From Halobacillus halophilus DSM 2266 (lineage in GTDB: Bacteria; Bacillota; Bacilli; Bacillales; Halobacillaceae): 64,000 nucleotides of DNA. The stretch lies in contig NC_017668.1 of assembly GCF_000284515.1 (NCBI RefSeq), forward strand, positions 1,302,001 through 1,366,000, read 5' to 3'. The number at the start of each line of letters is the position of its first letter. The first letter of the stretch is position 1. A model generated the notes under the pieces. That model searched no databases, was not told the DNA's origin, and saw nothing but the letters and a program-made list of their open reading frames with translations. Shown in pieces: positions 29,311 to 39,210 of the stretch. Made by a program: the position numbers and the translations under genes.

Positions 29311-30197
29311 GTACGGTTACCAAAAGCTGGCGCGTTCCGCCTGAGGCGTCAGGTCAGACAGTGAGGGATTTCCTGCAGAAGCGGGCCGGCTTCTCCCGCC
29401 AGCTGATTAAACGAGTGAAAGCGGGAGGATCGATTTACGTCAATCACCAGCCGGCTTCTCTCAAGCAGAAGGTGGATTCGGAAGCGATGGTTTCCGTTTA
29501 TTTTCCCGAAGAAGTTCGCGGCGATAGAATGATGCCTGAAGAAGGCCCGTTATCGATCCGCTATGAGGACGAAGATGTGATCGTGATGGACAAACCGTCC
29601 TCGGTTCCGGTCGTTCCATCTTCCCACCATGAAGGCTCTTCCATCGCAACCCGGCTGCTTTATCATTACGAGAAGCACGGCCTGTCAAATACGGTTCATA
29701 TCGTCACAAGGCTGGACCGGGAGACGTCAGGGCTTATGCTTGCAGCGAAGCACGCTTATAGCCACCGGCTGCTAACACTTGAGAAAAGCAGAGTCGAGCG
29801 CTTTTACACGGCACTGGTAAAAGGAAAGCTTGAGGGTGAGGGAGTTATTGAAACGCCGATTGCCCGGAAACCGGGATCCATTGTGGAACGGACCACCTGT
29901 GCAGATGGAAAACCATCAAAGACGTTATACAAGGTTCAGGAAAGCCATGAACAGCATACGCTCGTCAGACTAAAGCTTGAGACCGGGCGGACCCATCAGA
30001 TTCGTGTTCACATGGCTTCTATTGGTCATCCGCTCGTGGGGGATACTTTATACGGAGAGCCTGAAGATCTTCCCTGGAGCGGACAAGCTCTTCATTGTCA
30101 TAAACTGGCCTTTGATCATCCCTGGACAGGCGAGTTGATGTCTTTTACATCCGGCATTCCTGAAGAGTGGAATCGTTATATCATGGCATGTGAATAG
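29307..30197 (+). CDS. yjbO: RluD-type pseudouridine synthase
   Basis: Modifies uridine in large-subunit rRNA. The N-terminal S4-like part (about 16-65: [17 protein letters not shown]) is followed by the catalytic domain with Asp137 in [16 protein letters not shown]. The C-terminal [24 protein letters not shown] motif is complete. It starts with GTG overlapping the nadK stop by four bases. At 296 residues it is of normal length. Confidence 0.93.
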   Translation: MSTVTKSWRVPPEASGQTVRDFLQKRAGFSRQLIKRVKAGGSIYVNHQPASLKQKVDSEAMVSVYFPEEVRGDRMMPEEGPLSIRYEDEDVIVMDKPSSVPVVPSSHHEGSSIATRLLYHYEKHGLSNTVHIVTRLDRETSGLMLAAKHAYSHRLLTLEKSRVERFYTALVKGKLEGEGVIETPIARKPGSIVERTTCADGKPSKTLYKVQESHEQHTLVRLKLETGRTHQIRVHMASIGHPLVGDTLYGEPEDLPWSGQALHCHKLAFDHPWTGELMSFTSGIPEEWNRYIMACE

Positions 30198-30201
30198 TAA
30201 A

Positions 30202-30233
30202 AAATCAGACCCCGCCTGGAGTCTGATTTTTTA
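30202..30233 (+). terminator. Terminator after yjbO
   Basis: aaatcagac pairs with gtctgattt around a ten-base loop, with T on one side and A on the other, so it can serve prpE too. Confidence 0.85.
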
Positions 30234-30965
30234 GTATCTGAACTTCTCTTCAACGAGCGGCATTGAGGAAGGAACACTGACGAGTTCTTCTTCAGGCAGG
30301 CGGAACGCGGTTAGTTCGCCACCAAACACGCAGCCCGTGTCAATATTGACGGTTTTATGGACGAAGCGGGGTTCGCGTACAGGGGTGTGCCCATAAACGA
30401 CCCACAAGTCGCCGTCATAATGCTGGGCCCAGTCTCTTCGAACAGGACGTCCGTCCGGGAGCTTTTCTCCTGTAATGTCGCCATACAATACGAACGTTTT
30501 CACTTTTTTATTATTTTTTCCGATATCTTCTCTGCGGATACCGGCATGGGCGATGACAGCGTCCGCTTCTTCCAGTACGTGATATAGAGGGGATTCCTCC
30601 ACCAGCGTCATAAACTGCTTGCGCACCTTTTTTTGTTCACGTCTGGATAAGCTTCGGTATTCGTCTGCTGTTGTTTCTAAACCGTGGGTTTCCTCTACAG
30701 GATTTCCAAGGAAAAAACGGTATAGTTTATTGCAATGATTGCCGGGCACATAGAGTGCCGTTTTTTCTTCTAATACTAACTGGCAGACAAAACGAATGCA
30801 CTCCACTGAAGCAGGACCGCGGTCCGTAATATCACCAACAAAGACTGGGGTGCGTCCGTCGGGATGAAAAGGAAGCCCGTTTTTCCATTCGTAGCCGAGT
30901 TTCGTGAATAGCTGCTTTAATTCATCCAGACAGCCATGCACATCGCCAATTATATCAATTTTCAT
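30231..30965 (-). CDS. prpE: Bis(nucleosyl)-tetraphosphatase PrpE
   Basis: A metallophosphoesterase that splits diadenosine tetraphosphate and can act on phosphoproteins. Motifs are in order: GDVHG (7-11), [22 protein letters not shown] and YGHTPV. The second of two adjacent ATG codons is taken as start, seven bases after AAAGGAG. The stop lies inside the shared terminator hairpin. Confidence 0.94.
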   Translation of the reverse strand: MKIDIIGDVHGCLDELKQLFTKLGYEWKNGLPFHPDGRTPVFVGDITDRGPASVECIRFVCQLVLEEKTALYVPGNHCNKLYRFFLGNPVEETHGLETTADEYRSLSRREQKKVRKQFMTLVEESPLYHVLEEADAVIAHAGIRREDIGKNNKKVKTFVLYGDITGEKLPDGRPVRRDWAQHYDGDLWVVYGHTPVREPRFVHKTVNIDTGCVFGGELTAFRLPEEELVSVPSSMPLVEEKFRY

Positions 30966-31064
30966 CATTATTCTCCTTTCATTAAGTTAATAAAAAATCA
31001 AGGTGGTCCTTAAAATTAAGGTTAAATCGCTAAAAGTTCCTTAGTGAGCTAAGGGTCCGGATTG

Positions 31065-31653
31065 TATAAGACTCCGTTTCGAGATATTTTATGAGAGGAA
31101 AGTTCCTGCGGGGCACGATTCGCTTTCCGTGGCCCTGCACGACGCAGGGTCGTTCGACGTTGCCACAGGATGTGGCGGTCTTAGTCGAATATCCCTTGTG
31201 GTGAGCTTCCTCGGGCTTAACAGCCCTGTGGGATCTCACCGATCATGTTTATCCCACAGGAGTCTTCGCCGTTCCCTTCCGCCCCTTTGCGATCATGGAG
31301 CGCTCAAAATCTTGCACGTAAATGCCTTCATATGAGGAAGGAGAACCTATGTGATCAACACTAAGGACCGGGTCTTTACAGGAGATAAACGCCGCTGTAG
31401 AAGCATATAAGACGATTTAAAGTTCCCACTTTTTCTACTGGCAGGGTCCGTTCGCAGAATTATAGTGGGGCTGGTGGGGAAATGGCGAGACTCCCATGGG
31501 AGAAGGGACTAGGTGAGATCCCGCAGGGAGTGAAACGAGCGAGGAAGCTCACCGTTCCTCCATAGGAAAGCGAGCTATTTCCTCACCAGCCCTCTTCCGC
31601 ATAGAGTAACGGACCCAATTTATTACGAGACTGAGTCTTCAAGTAATGGGAGC
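31065..31653 (-). repeat. Composite intergenic repeat, copy 2
   Basis: The second copy of the element, reversed relative to copies 1 and 3 (module B at about 31088-31320, module A at about 31440-31640). Its ends are AAGACTCCGTTTCGAGATAT (31069-31088) and, inverted, CGAGACTGAGTCTTCAAGTA (31626-31645). The spacer between modules is AT-richer. The 60-bp structured module is inserted in module B at 31131-31190. No gene is seen in this stretch of nearly 800 bases. Confidence 0.8.
31131..31190. repeat. 60-bp structured module, copy 2
   Basis: Hairpin ccctgc/gcaggg with loop acgac, then gttcga/tcgaat enclosing gccac/gtggc. It has the same length as the copy at 14043-14102, with about ten substitutions, two of them compensated pairs. 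Confidence 0.75.
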
Positions 31654-31714
31654 TTTTATTAAATAAATCCATACTGAGAATTACAGAGCTTTATTAGACC
31701 GGCTTAGAATAATC

Positions 31715-31756
31715 AAAAAAAGGCGGGAAGTCTTTTACAAAGCTTCTCCACCTTTT
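31715..31756 (-). terminator. Terminator of the RodA-like gene
   Basis: On the minus strand aaaggtggagaag pairs with cttcccgcctttt (two mismatches) and is followed by a T run. Confidence 0.8.
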
Positions 31757-31763
31757 GAGCGTG

Positions 31764-32936
31764 TTATTCAAACATGTAAGATCTTGTACGGGATTTGACG
31801 TTCAGCACGAGGCCGATTGCGAGCATATAAGCGAGTGTCGAACTTCCCCCGTAACTGATAAAGGGAAGCGGAAGTCCCGTGATCGGAAGCAGCTGAATGG
31901 ACATGCCGATATTTTGAAAGACTTGAAACGCGATCATACCTACTACGCCGACAATTAAATAGCTTCCAAAAGCATCATTACTTTCGAGAGCGATTTGGAT
32001 CATCCGATAGACCAGAAGGAAAAACAGCGTGACGACAATACTTGAGCCTACGAAACCAAACTGCTCGGATACCGCGGTGAAGATCATATCGGTGTGACGT
32101 TCGGGCACCATCACTTCAAAGTTGCCCGGGCCTTTTCCGGTCAGCTGTCCGGAGCCGATCGCTGTGATGGCTTTAATCAGCTGCAGGCCGGCACCGAGCT
32201 CGTATTTTTCAGGCTGAAGCCAGCCATAGAAACGGGAGTCCACGTGGGCAAACACGGATTCTTCAAAGAACGTGGTAACTTTTGTAATATTAAATAGGAA
32301 AGTAGTCGCAACAGCTGCAATAACGACTAGTACGGATGAGACGATCGAGAGCAGAATTTTCCATTGAATACCGGATACTAAAATCATAAACGTCGTGATG
32401 GATACCAACACAAGGAATGTACCTAAGTCCGGCTGCACCGCAATAAGTCCCATCGGAACTACGGAAAGAAGCATCAGCTTTCCGAGCAGCTTTAGATCTG
32501 TCTTAACGGTTTTCATCCTGGTTTTTTCATTATGTTTAACAATCACATGAGCAAGCGTAATGACAAGGAAAACCTTCATAAATTCGGAGGGCTGGATGGT
32601 ACCGATGCCAGGTAATTTAAACCAGCTCCAGGCTCCGCCTGAATAGTGAACGAGCCCCGGCGGGAATTTAAAGAAGAGCATAAGCAGGGCCGTGAGTCCA
32701 AATCCGTAAAGACCCCAAACGATTTGATGAAGGCGGTCATAATCCAGAATCATAGCTACACCTGCGACTATGCTTCCTAGTATGTACCAGACGATTTGTT
32801 TCATATAAGAACCCTGATCTCCTACGCCTAAGTAAGGATCTACGGTGTAAAGGGTATAGCAGCTGATGATTCCAAAGGCCAGGACAATGAATATAATGGT
32901 AAAATCAATCGGTGAAGTTTGCTGATTATCATTCAT
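31764..32936 (-). CDS. FtsW/RodA/SpoVE-family glycosyltransferase
   Basis: SEDS proteins polymerise peptidoglycan from lipid II. This 390-residue member has about ten membrane helices and SEDS motifs: SGGAWSWFKLPGIGTIQPSEF, VQPDLGTF, the large outer loop with GSGQLTGKGPGN and PERHTDMIFTAVSEQFG, and LPFISYGGSS near the end. The pattern favours a RodA-type elongation enzyme over FtsW, but this is inference. The start at 32936 follows AAAGGGAAC. Confidence 0.9.
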   Translation of the reverse strand: MNDNQQTSPIDFTIIFIVLAFGIISCYTLYTVDPYLGVGDQGSYMKQIVWYILGSIVAGVAMILDYDRLHQIVWGLYGFGLTALLMLFFKFPPGLVHYSGGAWSWFKLPGIGTIQPSEFMKVFLVITLAHVIVKHNEKTRMKTVKTDLKLLGKLMLLSVVPMGLIAVQPDLGTFLVLVSITTFMILVSGIQWKILLSIVSSVLVVIAAVATTFLFNITKVTTFFEESVFAHVDSRFYGWLQPEKYELGAGLQLIKAITAIGSGQLTGKGPGNFEVMVPERHTDMIFTAVSEQFGFVGSSIVVTLFFLLVYRMIQIALESNDAFGSYLIVGVVGMIAFQVFQNIGMSIQLLPITGLPLPFISYGGSSTLAYMLAIGLVLNVKSRTRSYMFE

Positions 32937-33121
32937 GAATGTTCCCTTTCTATCAAGCAATCTGTTAAACTACGGTTATAATTGTAAGTGTACATGATTC
33001 TTCCAATAATTTTAAGTCAACTTAATGATTTAATGAAAAGAAAATACTTTCGTTGACAAACGTCCAGCAGGCAATTAAGATTAAACGGTCAAAAACGAAT
33101 AGAACGTCAAGGAGGGGAGCT

Positions 33122-34486
33122 ATGGAACACTTAGATGACCAGGAGCGCCAAGAGGTTTGGGATACGATAAAGGATGCGCTTTTTAATGATTACATTGACC
33201 AATTCCGCGCCGAGTTTCTAGAACTCCACCCTTATGATCAGGCTATGATTTTCGAGGGATTAGATGTTGACGTTCGTATGCAGATCTATACGTATCTATC
33301 TCCCGAAGAAGTAGCCGATTTCATGGAGCATATTGATTATGAGGAAATCGAGCCGTTTTTCTCTGAAATGGATCCCAGATTTGCGGCGCAAGTATTCGCA
33401 GAGATGTCTACGGATGATGCGGTAGATATTTTTAATGAACTGGATAAAGACAAGGTGGCAAGCTTCCTAACCATTATGGATAAGGAAGCGGCACAGGAAA
33501 TAAAAGATTTGCTGCACTACGAAGAAAAAACCGCGGGCTCTATTATGACCACGGAGTTCGTCATCGTGGAGGCCGGCATGTCGATCAGGGAAGCGATGCT
33601 TCACTTAAGAAAAGAAGCCCCTGATGCCGAAACGATTTATTACACCTATGTCATTGACGAAGACAAGCGTCTGGTTGGGGTAATTTCGCTTCGTGATTTA
33701 ATTATCTCGGAAGACGACTGGCTCATCTCGGACGTTATGAATGAACGTGTGGTGTCCGTTTCTGTAGCCGAAGACCAGGAAGAAGTCGCGCGAATGGTAA
33801 GAGATTATGATTTTCTTGCTCTTCCCGTTGTTGATTTCCAGAATCACCTGCTCGGTATTATTACAGTCGATGATATTATGGACGTTATGGAAGAAGAAGC
33901 AAGCGATGACTATTCCAAGCTTGCCGGTATTTCTGACGTAGACAGTCCTGATGAAAATGCTTTTGATTCAGCTAAAAAAAGGCTGCCCTGGCTGATTATT
34001 CTGCTATTCTTGGGCAGTGTAACGGCAAGCCTGATCGGCCGCTTCGAGGATACGCTTGATAAAGTAGCGATTCTTGCGATATTTATTCCGCTCATTGCCG
34101 GAATGGCTGGTAATACAGGTACACAGGCACTTGCGGTAGCGGTACGAGGAATTGCGACAGGTGAAATTGATAAACAAGGGAAGACTAAAATGATGCTCCG
34201 GGAAGCCGGAACTGGATTGATTACCGGGATTTCCTGCGGGATCATCATCACACTCGTCGTTTATTTCTGGCAAGGGAACATCTTTTTAGGTTTGCTCGTT
34301 GGGCTTTCCATTTTATCGACGTTGATCGTAGCCACCCTGGCTGGATCACTCGTTCCTCTCATCATGCATCGATTTAATATCGATCCTGCTGTTGCATCAG
34401 GACCATTCATCACGACGATTAACGATATCATCTCCATACTGATTTATTTCGGTATGGCGACAGCATTTATGAATTTACTCATCTAG
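33122..34486 (+). CDS. mgtE: Magnesium transporter MgtE
   Basis: A 454-residue Mg2+ channel of the inner membrane. An N-terminal superhelical domain (about 1-125) is followed by two CBS domains (about 130-255: TTEFVIVEAGMS, VGVISLRDLI, LLGIITVDDIMDV). Five C-terminal helices carry the pore motif PLIAGMAGNTGTQALAV. The start at 33122 follows AAGGAGGGGAG; upstream codons in frame lack a site. No M-box riboswitch fits in the short upstream space. Confidence 0.94.
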   Translation: MEHLDDQERQEVWDTIKDALFNDYIDQFRAEFLELHPYDQAMIFEGLDVDVRMQIYTYLSPEEVADFMEHIDYEEIEPFFSEMDPRFAAQVFAEMSTDDAVDIFNELDKDKVASFLTIMDKEAAQEIKDLLHYEEKTAGSIMTTEFVIVEAGMSIREAMLHLRKEAPDAETIYYTYVIDEDKRLVGVISLRDLIISEDDWLISDVMNERVVSVSVAEDQEEVARMVRDYDFLALPVVDFQNHLLGIITVDDIMDVMEEEASDDYSKLAGISDVDSPDENAFDSAKKRLPWLIILLFLGSVTASLIGRFEDTLDKVAILAIFIPLIAGMAGNTGTQALAVAVRGIATGEIDKQGKTKMMLREAGTGLITGISCGIIITLVVYFWQGNIFLGLLVGLSILSTLIVATLAGSLVPLIMHRFNIDPAVASGPFITTINDIISILIYFGMATAFMNLLI

Positions 34487-34502
34487 TGGAAGGAGGGCGA
34501 GT

Positions 34503-36353
34503 ATGGAACATGGAGCTTCAGTAACTTCCTTAGTTATTGTCATACTAGCTGCATTTATCACTCCCATCTTATTGCATCGTTTTAAACTGAACATGATTCC
34601 CGTCGTGGTCGCAGAGATTATCGTCGGATTAATAATAGGAAAAAGCGGTTTCGATATAGTGGAACAGGGAAGCTGGCTTGAGATTTTATCAACGCTTGGG
34701 TTTATCTTTCTTATGTTTCTTAGTGGTCTCGAAATTGACTTCTCCATTTTTGCCAGAAGAAAGAAAAGGGCTAAGCCCGAAAATAAAGGGACAGGAGCTC
34801 CAAATCCGGTCATCGTGGCTTTAATCGTGTTCGCCGGAATATTCGCCATCTCTCTCGGTTTGTCCTATCTATTTGTTCTGGCTGGCTTTATCGACAATGC
34901 CTTCTTAATGACATTGATTATATCCACCGTATCGCTTGGTGTCGTTGTGCCAACGCTTAAGGATGCCCAGATGATGAAGTCGACGATTGGCCAGACCATT
35001 CTTCTAGTTGCCGTTATTGCTGACCTGGCCACAATGATTCTATTAGCCGTCTTCGTTTCGCTTTACGGCGAGAGCGAAGGCAATACGTGGCTCCTGCTCA
35101 TTCTGTTCGCGGTCGGGGTTCTGCTTTACTTCGTCGGCAAGCAGTTTCGTCATCAATCCTTTGTGGAAACGATGGCCAAAGGTACCATCCAGATCGATAC
35201 GCGAGCGGTTTTCACGCTGATTATCCTGCTCGTAGCCTTATCCGAAACCGTAGGCGCCGAGAACATTCTGGGCGCGTTCCTTGCAGGTACCCTTGTTTCT
35301 CTCTTGTCTCCGAACCAGGAGATGGTGAAGAAATTAGACAGCTTTGGCTACGGCTTTTTGATTCCGATCTTCTTTGTGATGGTCGGGGTAGATCTTGATA
35401 TTTGGAGTCTGTTTACCGACAACCGCGTGGTCATTCTCATTCCATTATTATTCATAGCACTGCTCGTATCGAAAGTCGTACCTGCGCTGATTTTGAAAAA
35501 ATGGTATGATACGCGCACTGTCTTGAGTACAGGATTTATTCTGACCTCTACGCTCTCGCTTGTGATTGCGGCTGCAACGATCGGGGAGAGAGAAGGCATG
35601 ATTGATGCCCAGATGGAAGGTGCGCTGATTCTAGTGGCGGTACTCACCTGTCTGATCGCTCCGATTGTATTTAAGAAGATTTATGGCAAGTTTGAGGATG
35701 AACAGCATAAAACGGTGGTGTCCTTTATTGGCTCCAACCGCATGACGCTGCCGGTGGTCCGGGAGCTGGACATCAATTCCTACGAGACTCACTTGTATCA
35801 TACAAAAGTAGATAAAATCGATGATAAAATCAGCCGTTCCTGCTTCGATATCAAGGAACTGGATGGCTATAACGTGGATGCCATGAAAGCATATGGTGTA
35901 TTTGAGGTTGATCTCTTGGTCGCTTCTACAGGTGATGAAGAAAAGAACGCCGAAATTGCACGCTTTGCGAAAGAAGAAGGAGTGGAGCGCGTTATTGCCC
36001 GTGTAGAATCTCCAGAATTGACCGCCGAGCTAAAAGAGCTTAAGGTCAGCGTGTTCTCTGTCTTCTTATCATCCAAAGCTCTCCTTAAAGCCATGATCGA
36101 AGCACCGAACGTCGTCGATATCATCACGAAACAGGAAAGTGCGCTCTACCAGATCAACATGAACAATTCCTCCTATAACGGAGTGTATCTTCGCGAATTT
36201 CCGTTTACTGGAGATGTGATCATGGTCCGGATTTTCCGTGGCAAAGATTCAATTGTGCCGCACGGGGATACAGAGCTTAAACTGGGTGACCGTCTCATTG
36301 TGACGGGTTCAAGTGAGTATGTAGATGAACTGAAAATGGATCTTGAATTTTAA
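34503..36353 (+). CDS. yjbQ: CPA2 monovalent cation/proton antiporter, YjbQ-like
   Basis: A 616-residue antiporter of the KefB/YjbQ type. About 12-13 membrane helices (1-395) include FIFLMFLSGLEIDF and LGAFLAGTLVSLLSPNQEM. They are followed by an RCK/TrkA-N domain (about 405-520, VVSFIGSNRM...LLVASTGDEEKN) and a TrkA-C domain (about 535-616, ending in GDRLIVTGSSEYVDEL). In B. subtilis yjbQ also follows prpE. Potassium or sodium export fits a salt-adapted host. The start follows GGAAGGAGGG; it probably shares a transcript with mgtE (16-base gap). Confidence 0.9.
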   Translation: MEHGASVTSLVIVILAAFITPILLHRFKLNMIPVVVAEIIVGLIIGKSGFDIVEQGSWLEILSTLGFIFLMFLSGLEIDFSIFARRKKRAKPENKGTGAPNPVIVALIVFAGIFAISLGLSYLFVLAGFIDNAFLMTLIISTVSLGVVVPTLKDAQMMKSTIGQTILLVAVIADLATMILLAVFVSLYGESEGNTWLLLILFAVGVLLYFVGKQFRHQSFVETMAKGTIQIDTRAVFTLIILLVALSETVGAENILGAFLAGTLVSLLSPNQEMVKKLDSFGYGFLIPIFFVMVGVDLDIWSLFTDNRVVILIPLLFIALLVSKVVPALILKKWYDTRTVLSTGFILTSTLSLVIAAATIGEREGMIDAQMEGALILVAVLTCLIAPIVFKKIYGKFEDEQHKTVVSFIGSNRMTLPVVRELDINSYETHLYHTKVDKIDDKISRSCFDIKELDGYNVDAMKAYGVFEVDLLVASTGDEEKNAEIARFAKEEGVERVIARVESPELTAELKELKVSVFSVFLSSKALLKAMIEAPNVVDIITKQESALYQINMNNSSYNGVYLREFPFTGDVIMVRIFRGKDSIVPHGDTELKLGDRLIVTGSSEYVDELKMDLEF

Positions 36354-36361
36354 ATGAGCAG

Positions 36362-36396
36362 GGATCTCCTTTCGAAATGAAAGGGGGTCCTTTTTT
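36362..36396 (+). terminator. Terminator of mgtE-yjbQ
   Basis: ggatctcctttc pairs with gaaagggggtcc, with wobble pairs, then six T. Confidence 0.88.
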
Positions 36397-36559
36397 ATGG
36401 CGTGATTACTTCGCCCTGCCTGAATTGGGCCGCAGTCAAATGAAAAAGAAACCTCGCCAGTTGAAATAAGGAGATCATAATTTATAAAACGCCTCTTATT
36501 GAAACTCCAGTACTGTAATAATCGTAGATGTACTATGGAATTTAGGACGGAGGAGAAGG

Positions 36560-36820
36560 ATGACCGTACTGGTTGACCTGATCATGTTATGGTTAGAACT
36601 CACCTTATTGAAGGTGTCGGAAGAAGATATCGAAGGTAATCTAAAGGAACTGAAAAAGCATACCTGGTTTCAGGACTATCTCTCTGATGAAACGAAGCGG
36701 CAGCAAATCATCCATGATGCAAAAGTACGGCGCGTGATCGGAAGGTTCTCTAAAAGGAAATTAAGAAAAGACTCGTATCAGGCGTATTGTAAGAAGAAAT
36801 TGGACCGTGCGCTTAGATAG
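36560..36820 (+). CDS. Hypothetical protein
   Basis: 86 residues starting MTVLVDLIMLWLELTLLKVSE. The first 20 residues are hydrophobic; the rest is helical and basic, ending KKKLDRALR. The start follows a good GGAGGAG site. No family is recognised. It stands alone between the antiporter terminator and a 39-residue gene. Confidence 0.6.
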   Translation: MTVLVDLIMLWLELTLLKVSEEDIEGNLKELKKHTWFQDYLSDETKRQQIIHDAKVRRVIGRFSKRKLRKDSYQAYCKKKLDRALR

Positions 36821-36932
36821 AGGATCCACACCGTGTGAGCGTGTCTGACCTTTACTACTGGAGGTATATGTTAGGCTTGACGAAATACACGAAGTTTTTC
36901 TTATATAGATAGAGAAATAGGTGGGGTAAAAT

Positions 36933-37052
36933 ATGGTTAAGAGGTTTAAAGAACAGATGAAGCTACCGGGTGCACGTTTGGGAGTGTCCATAGCAGCTTT
37001 GATATTTATAAGTGGAGTTTTGACTAAAATCTTTACGATGCTTTTATTATGA
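36933..37052 (+). CDS. 39-residue membrane peptide
   Basis: A short frame starting MVKRFKEQMKLPGARLG: a basic amphipathic front and one hydrophobic segment (about 17-38). GGTGGGG lies six bases before the ATG. The sense codons look bacterial, but with no known family it remains a candidate. Confidence 0.4.
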   Translation: MVKRFKEQMKLPGARLGVSIAALIFISGVLTKIFTMLLL

Positions 37053-37072
37053 AAAACAAGCCGGCTTAAATC

Positions 37073-37951
37073 TTAAGACTGAATGGTTTTTCTGATTTCA
37101 TTTTCAATCATTGTCCAAGCTTGCTGGGCTTTTAGCTCGGGTCCTAAGTGAGTGAAGGCGTGATAGCAGTCTTCAAATACTTCGTGTCTCACGGGCACGC
37201 TGGCGTTTCTTAATTTGTCTGCGTACGTTTCAGCTTCCTGGGAGAAAGCGTCATATTCCGCCGCAATTATAAGCGCCGGGGCAAGCTTGTCTGTATGGGG
37301 AGCTAAGACGGGAGAAGCAAGCGGATGTTCCGCCTGGTTTCTTTCCGGTACATAGCACAAGTTGAGAAAATGGGCAGCCTGAGGGAAACGCGCACGACCG
37401 GGATCGCCCTCTGGTTTATCAGCATGCGGGGTAACGAAATCAAGCATGGGACAGATCAGCACCTGGAGGAGGGGCTGAGGTTCGTTCCGCTCCTTCAGCA
37501 ATAGACAGAGCGCGGCCATAATATTGCCACCTGAACTTTGCCCGCCGACCATAATTTTTTCTGGATCAATCTTAAGGTCTTTGGCATGGTCTTTTATCCA
37601 GTGCAGCAGCTGGTAGGACTGCTCCACAGGCCCTGGAAAAGGATATTCCGGTGCCTTGGCATAGTCAACATTGATAACGACGCAGCCCGTATTGTTCGCG
37701 ATCTGACGGCAGTATGGATCATCCATCTCTTTGGAATTCATAATGAAGGCACCGCCGTGCAGGTTAATGTAGACAGGCAGATTTTCACCCGTTGCTCCTT
37801 TTGGATAGTAGCAGGATATATATGTATCTTTCACATCAGTTTCAACGAGAATGTCCTTTTTGTCCTGGACGGACTGTATGGGAACCATGGGTGTATTCAG
37901 AGATTGATCTGAAAAGAAACGGAGTGTATTGGCTATAATAGATTTATACAT
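37073..37951 (-). CDS. Alpha/beta hydrolase, HSL-type esterase
   Basis: 292 residues. The oxyanion motif HGGAF is at 65-69, the nucleophile Ser139 lies in GGQSSGG, Asp234 in AEYDAFS and His264 in DCYHAF, giving a complete triad of the hormone-sensitive-lipase group. No signal peptide is seen, so it acts in the cytoplasm. The substrate is unknown. The start follows AGGGGG. Confidence 0.88.
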   Translation of the reverse strand: MYKSIIANTLRFFSDQSLNTPMVPIQSVQDKKDILVETDVKDTYISCYYPKGATGENLPVYINLHGGAFIMNSKEMDDPYCRQIANNTGCVVINVDYAKAPEYPFPGPVEQSYQLLHWIKDHAKDLKIDPEKIMVGGQSSGGNIMAALCLLLKERNEPQPLLQVLICPMLDFVTPHADKPEGDPGRARFPQAAHFLNLCYVPERNQAEHPLASPVLAPHTDKLAPALIIAAEYDAFSQEAETYADKLRNASVPVRHEVFEDCYHAFTHLGPELKAQQAWTMIENEIRKTIQS

Positions 37952-38124
37952 AATGAACCCCCTGTTTTTTAATTGCTTATTCCCGGCGTAAAATGAAAAT
38001 AATCATAATGAGCTTCTGAGTGCAAGATATCATAGACGAACACGCTGATATGCAGAACCTGCACAACAAATGTTTACATATAAAATAAGCATACGCTATG
38101 CTTGAAAAAGATGAGGTGATCGCC

Positions 38125-39210
38125 ATGTGGTTCATGTTTCTGGCCATAATTTCAACTCTCCTGCTATTTTGGCAGAAGGTTTCATTTCCTATTCAAGAAC
38201 CTGGAAAAACGAGTACATACTCGATTATTATACCAGCACGTAATGAAGAAGAAAATTTAAAACGCTTACTTCCTTCGATTCTCGCAACGAAGAGTAACCA
38301 AAGGGAAGTCATTGTCGTGGATGACCACTCAGAAGACCGGACCCGGGCAGCGGCAGAATCCTTTGGAGTAAAAGTGATCAGCAATCCGCCTTTACCGGAA
38401 GAGTGGATGGGTAAATCCTGGGCCTGTTATAACGGGGCAAAAATAGCAAAAGGAAAAACGTTGTTTTTTCTTGATGCAGACACATGGTTCTCCAAACACG
38501 GACCGGAAAGGATCATCCAGTTTTCAGAAAATAAAGGAGTGAACGCCTTAGTTACGGTACATCCCTATCACTACATGCATTCGTTCTGGGAAAAGTTTTC
38601 TTCTATTTTCCACCTGGTGGTATTTGCTTCCTCAGGAATCACAACGGTCGCGAGGGATCAGATAAGCAAGCATGGAGGCTTTGGTCCCTGTTTAATTATT
38701 CCGGCAGAGACGTACTGGGAGCTTGGCGGCCATCAGTCGATCCGCAGTGAAATTGTAGAGCACCTGGCCTTTGCAAGACGCGCGGAAACTAGAGGCGTAC
38801 AGACTTATGCCTTCAGCGGCAGACATGTGGTGAACATGCGGATGTATGAAGCGAGTCTGAAAGCGGTGGTGGAAGGGTGGTCCAAAAGCTTTGCTTCGGG
38901 AGCGAAAACGGCATCGCCGTGGATGACAGCTGCTGCGATTCTCTGGATCACGTCTGTCATCTCTTACCTTCTTAACATTCCTGACATGGGGTGGTGGAGC
39001 CTGATCGGCTATGGAATTCTTGCTTTCTGGCTTGGTCGCACGCTCCAGGAAATGGGGAACTTCAAGTGGTATGATGCGATCCTTTTCCCGCTCCATTTCT
39101 TCTTCTTTGTCGTTCTGTTTGGCTATTCCATTTTGAAAACCTTCTTTTGGAAGGAATCCACTTGGAAGGGCCGGAATATAGCCGGAAAGAATAAGAGAGG
39201 GTCGTCCTGA
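38125..39210 (+). CDS. Family 2 glycosyltransferase, CrtQ-like
   Basis: 361 residues with an N-terminal helix, a GT-A domain (SIIIPARNEEENLKRLLPSI, VIVVDDHSEDRT, FLDADTWF) and C-terminal membrane helices. It resembles CrtQ, which adds glucose to a C30 carotenoid acid in staphyloxanthin-type pathways. The QxxRW region is replaced by EGWSKSFASGAK, as in that group. The start at 38125 lies six bases after GAGGTG. The next gene overlaps its stop. Confidence 0.8.
   Translation: MWFMFLAIISTLLLFWQKVSFPIQEPGKTSTYSIIIPARNEEENLKRLLPSILATKSNQREVIVVDDHSEDRTRAAAESFGVKVISNPPLPEEWMGKSWACYNGAKIAKGKTLFFLDADTWFSKHGPERIIQFSENKGVNALVTVHPYHYMHSFWEKFSSIFHLVVFASSGITTVARDQISKHGGFGPCLIIPAETYWELGGHQSIRSEIVEHLAFARRAETRGVQTYAFSGRHVVNMRMYEASLKAVVEGWSKSFASGAKTASPWMTAAAILWITSVISYLLNIPDMGWWSLIGYGILAFWLGRTLQEMGNFKWYDAILFPLHFFFFVVLFGYSILKTFFWKESTWKGRNIAGKNKRGSS

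Noticed and set aside
31030-31335. Short frames on both strands inside composite repeat copy 2
   Set aside because: They follow from GC-rich repeat sequence, are not conserved in the other copies and lack ribosome sites.
32961-33121. M-box magnesium riboswitch before mgtE
   Set aside because: The space of about 160 bases shows no terminator hairpin or conserved M-box stems.
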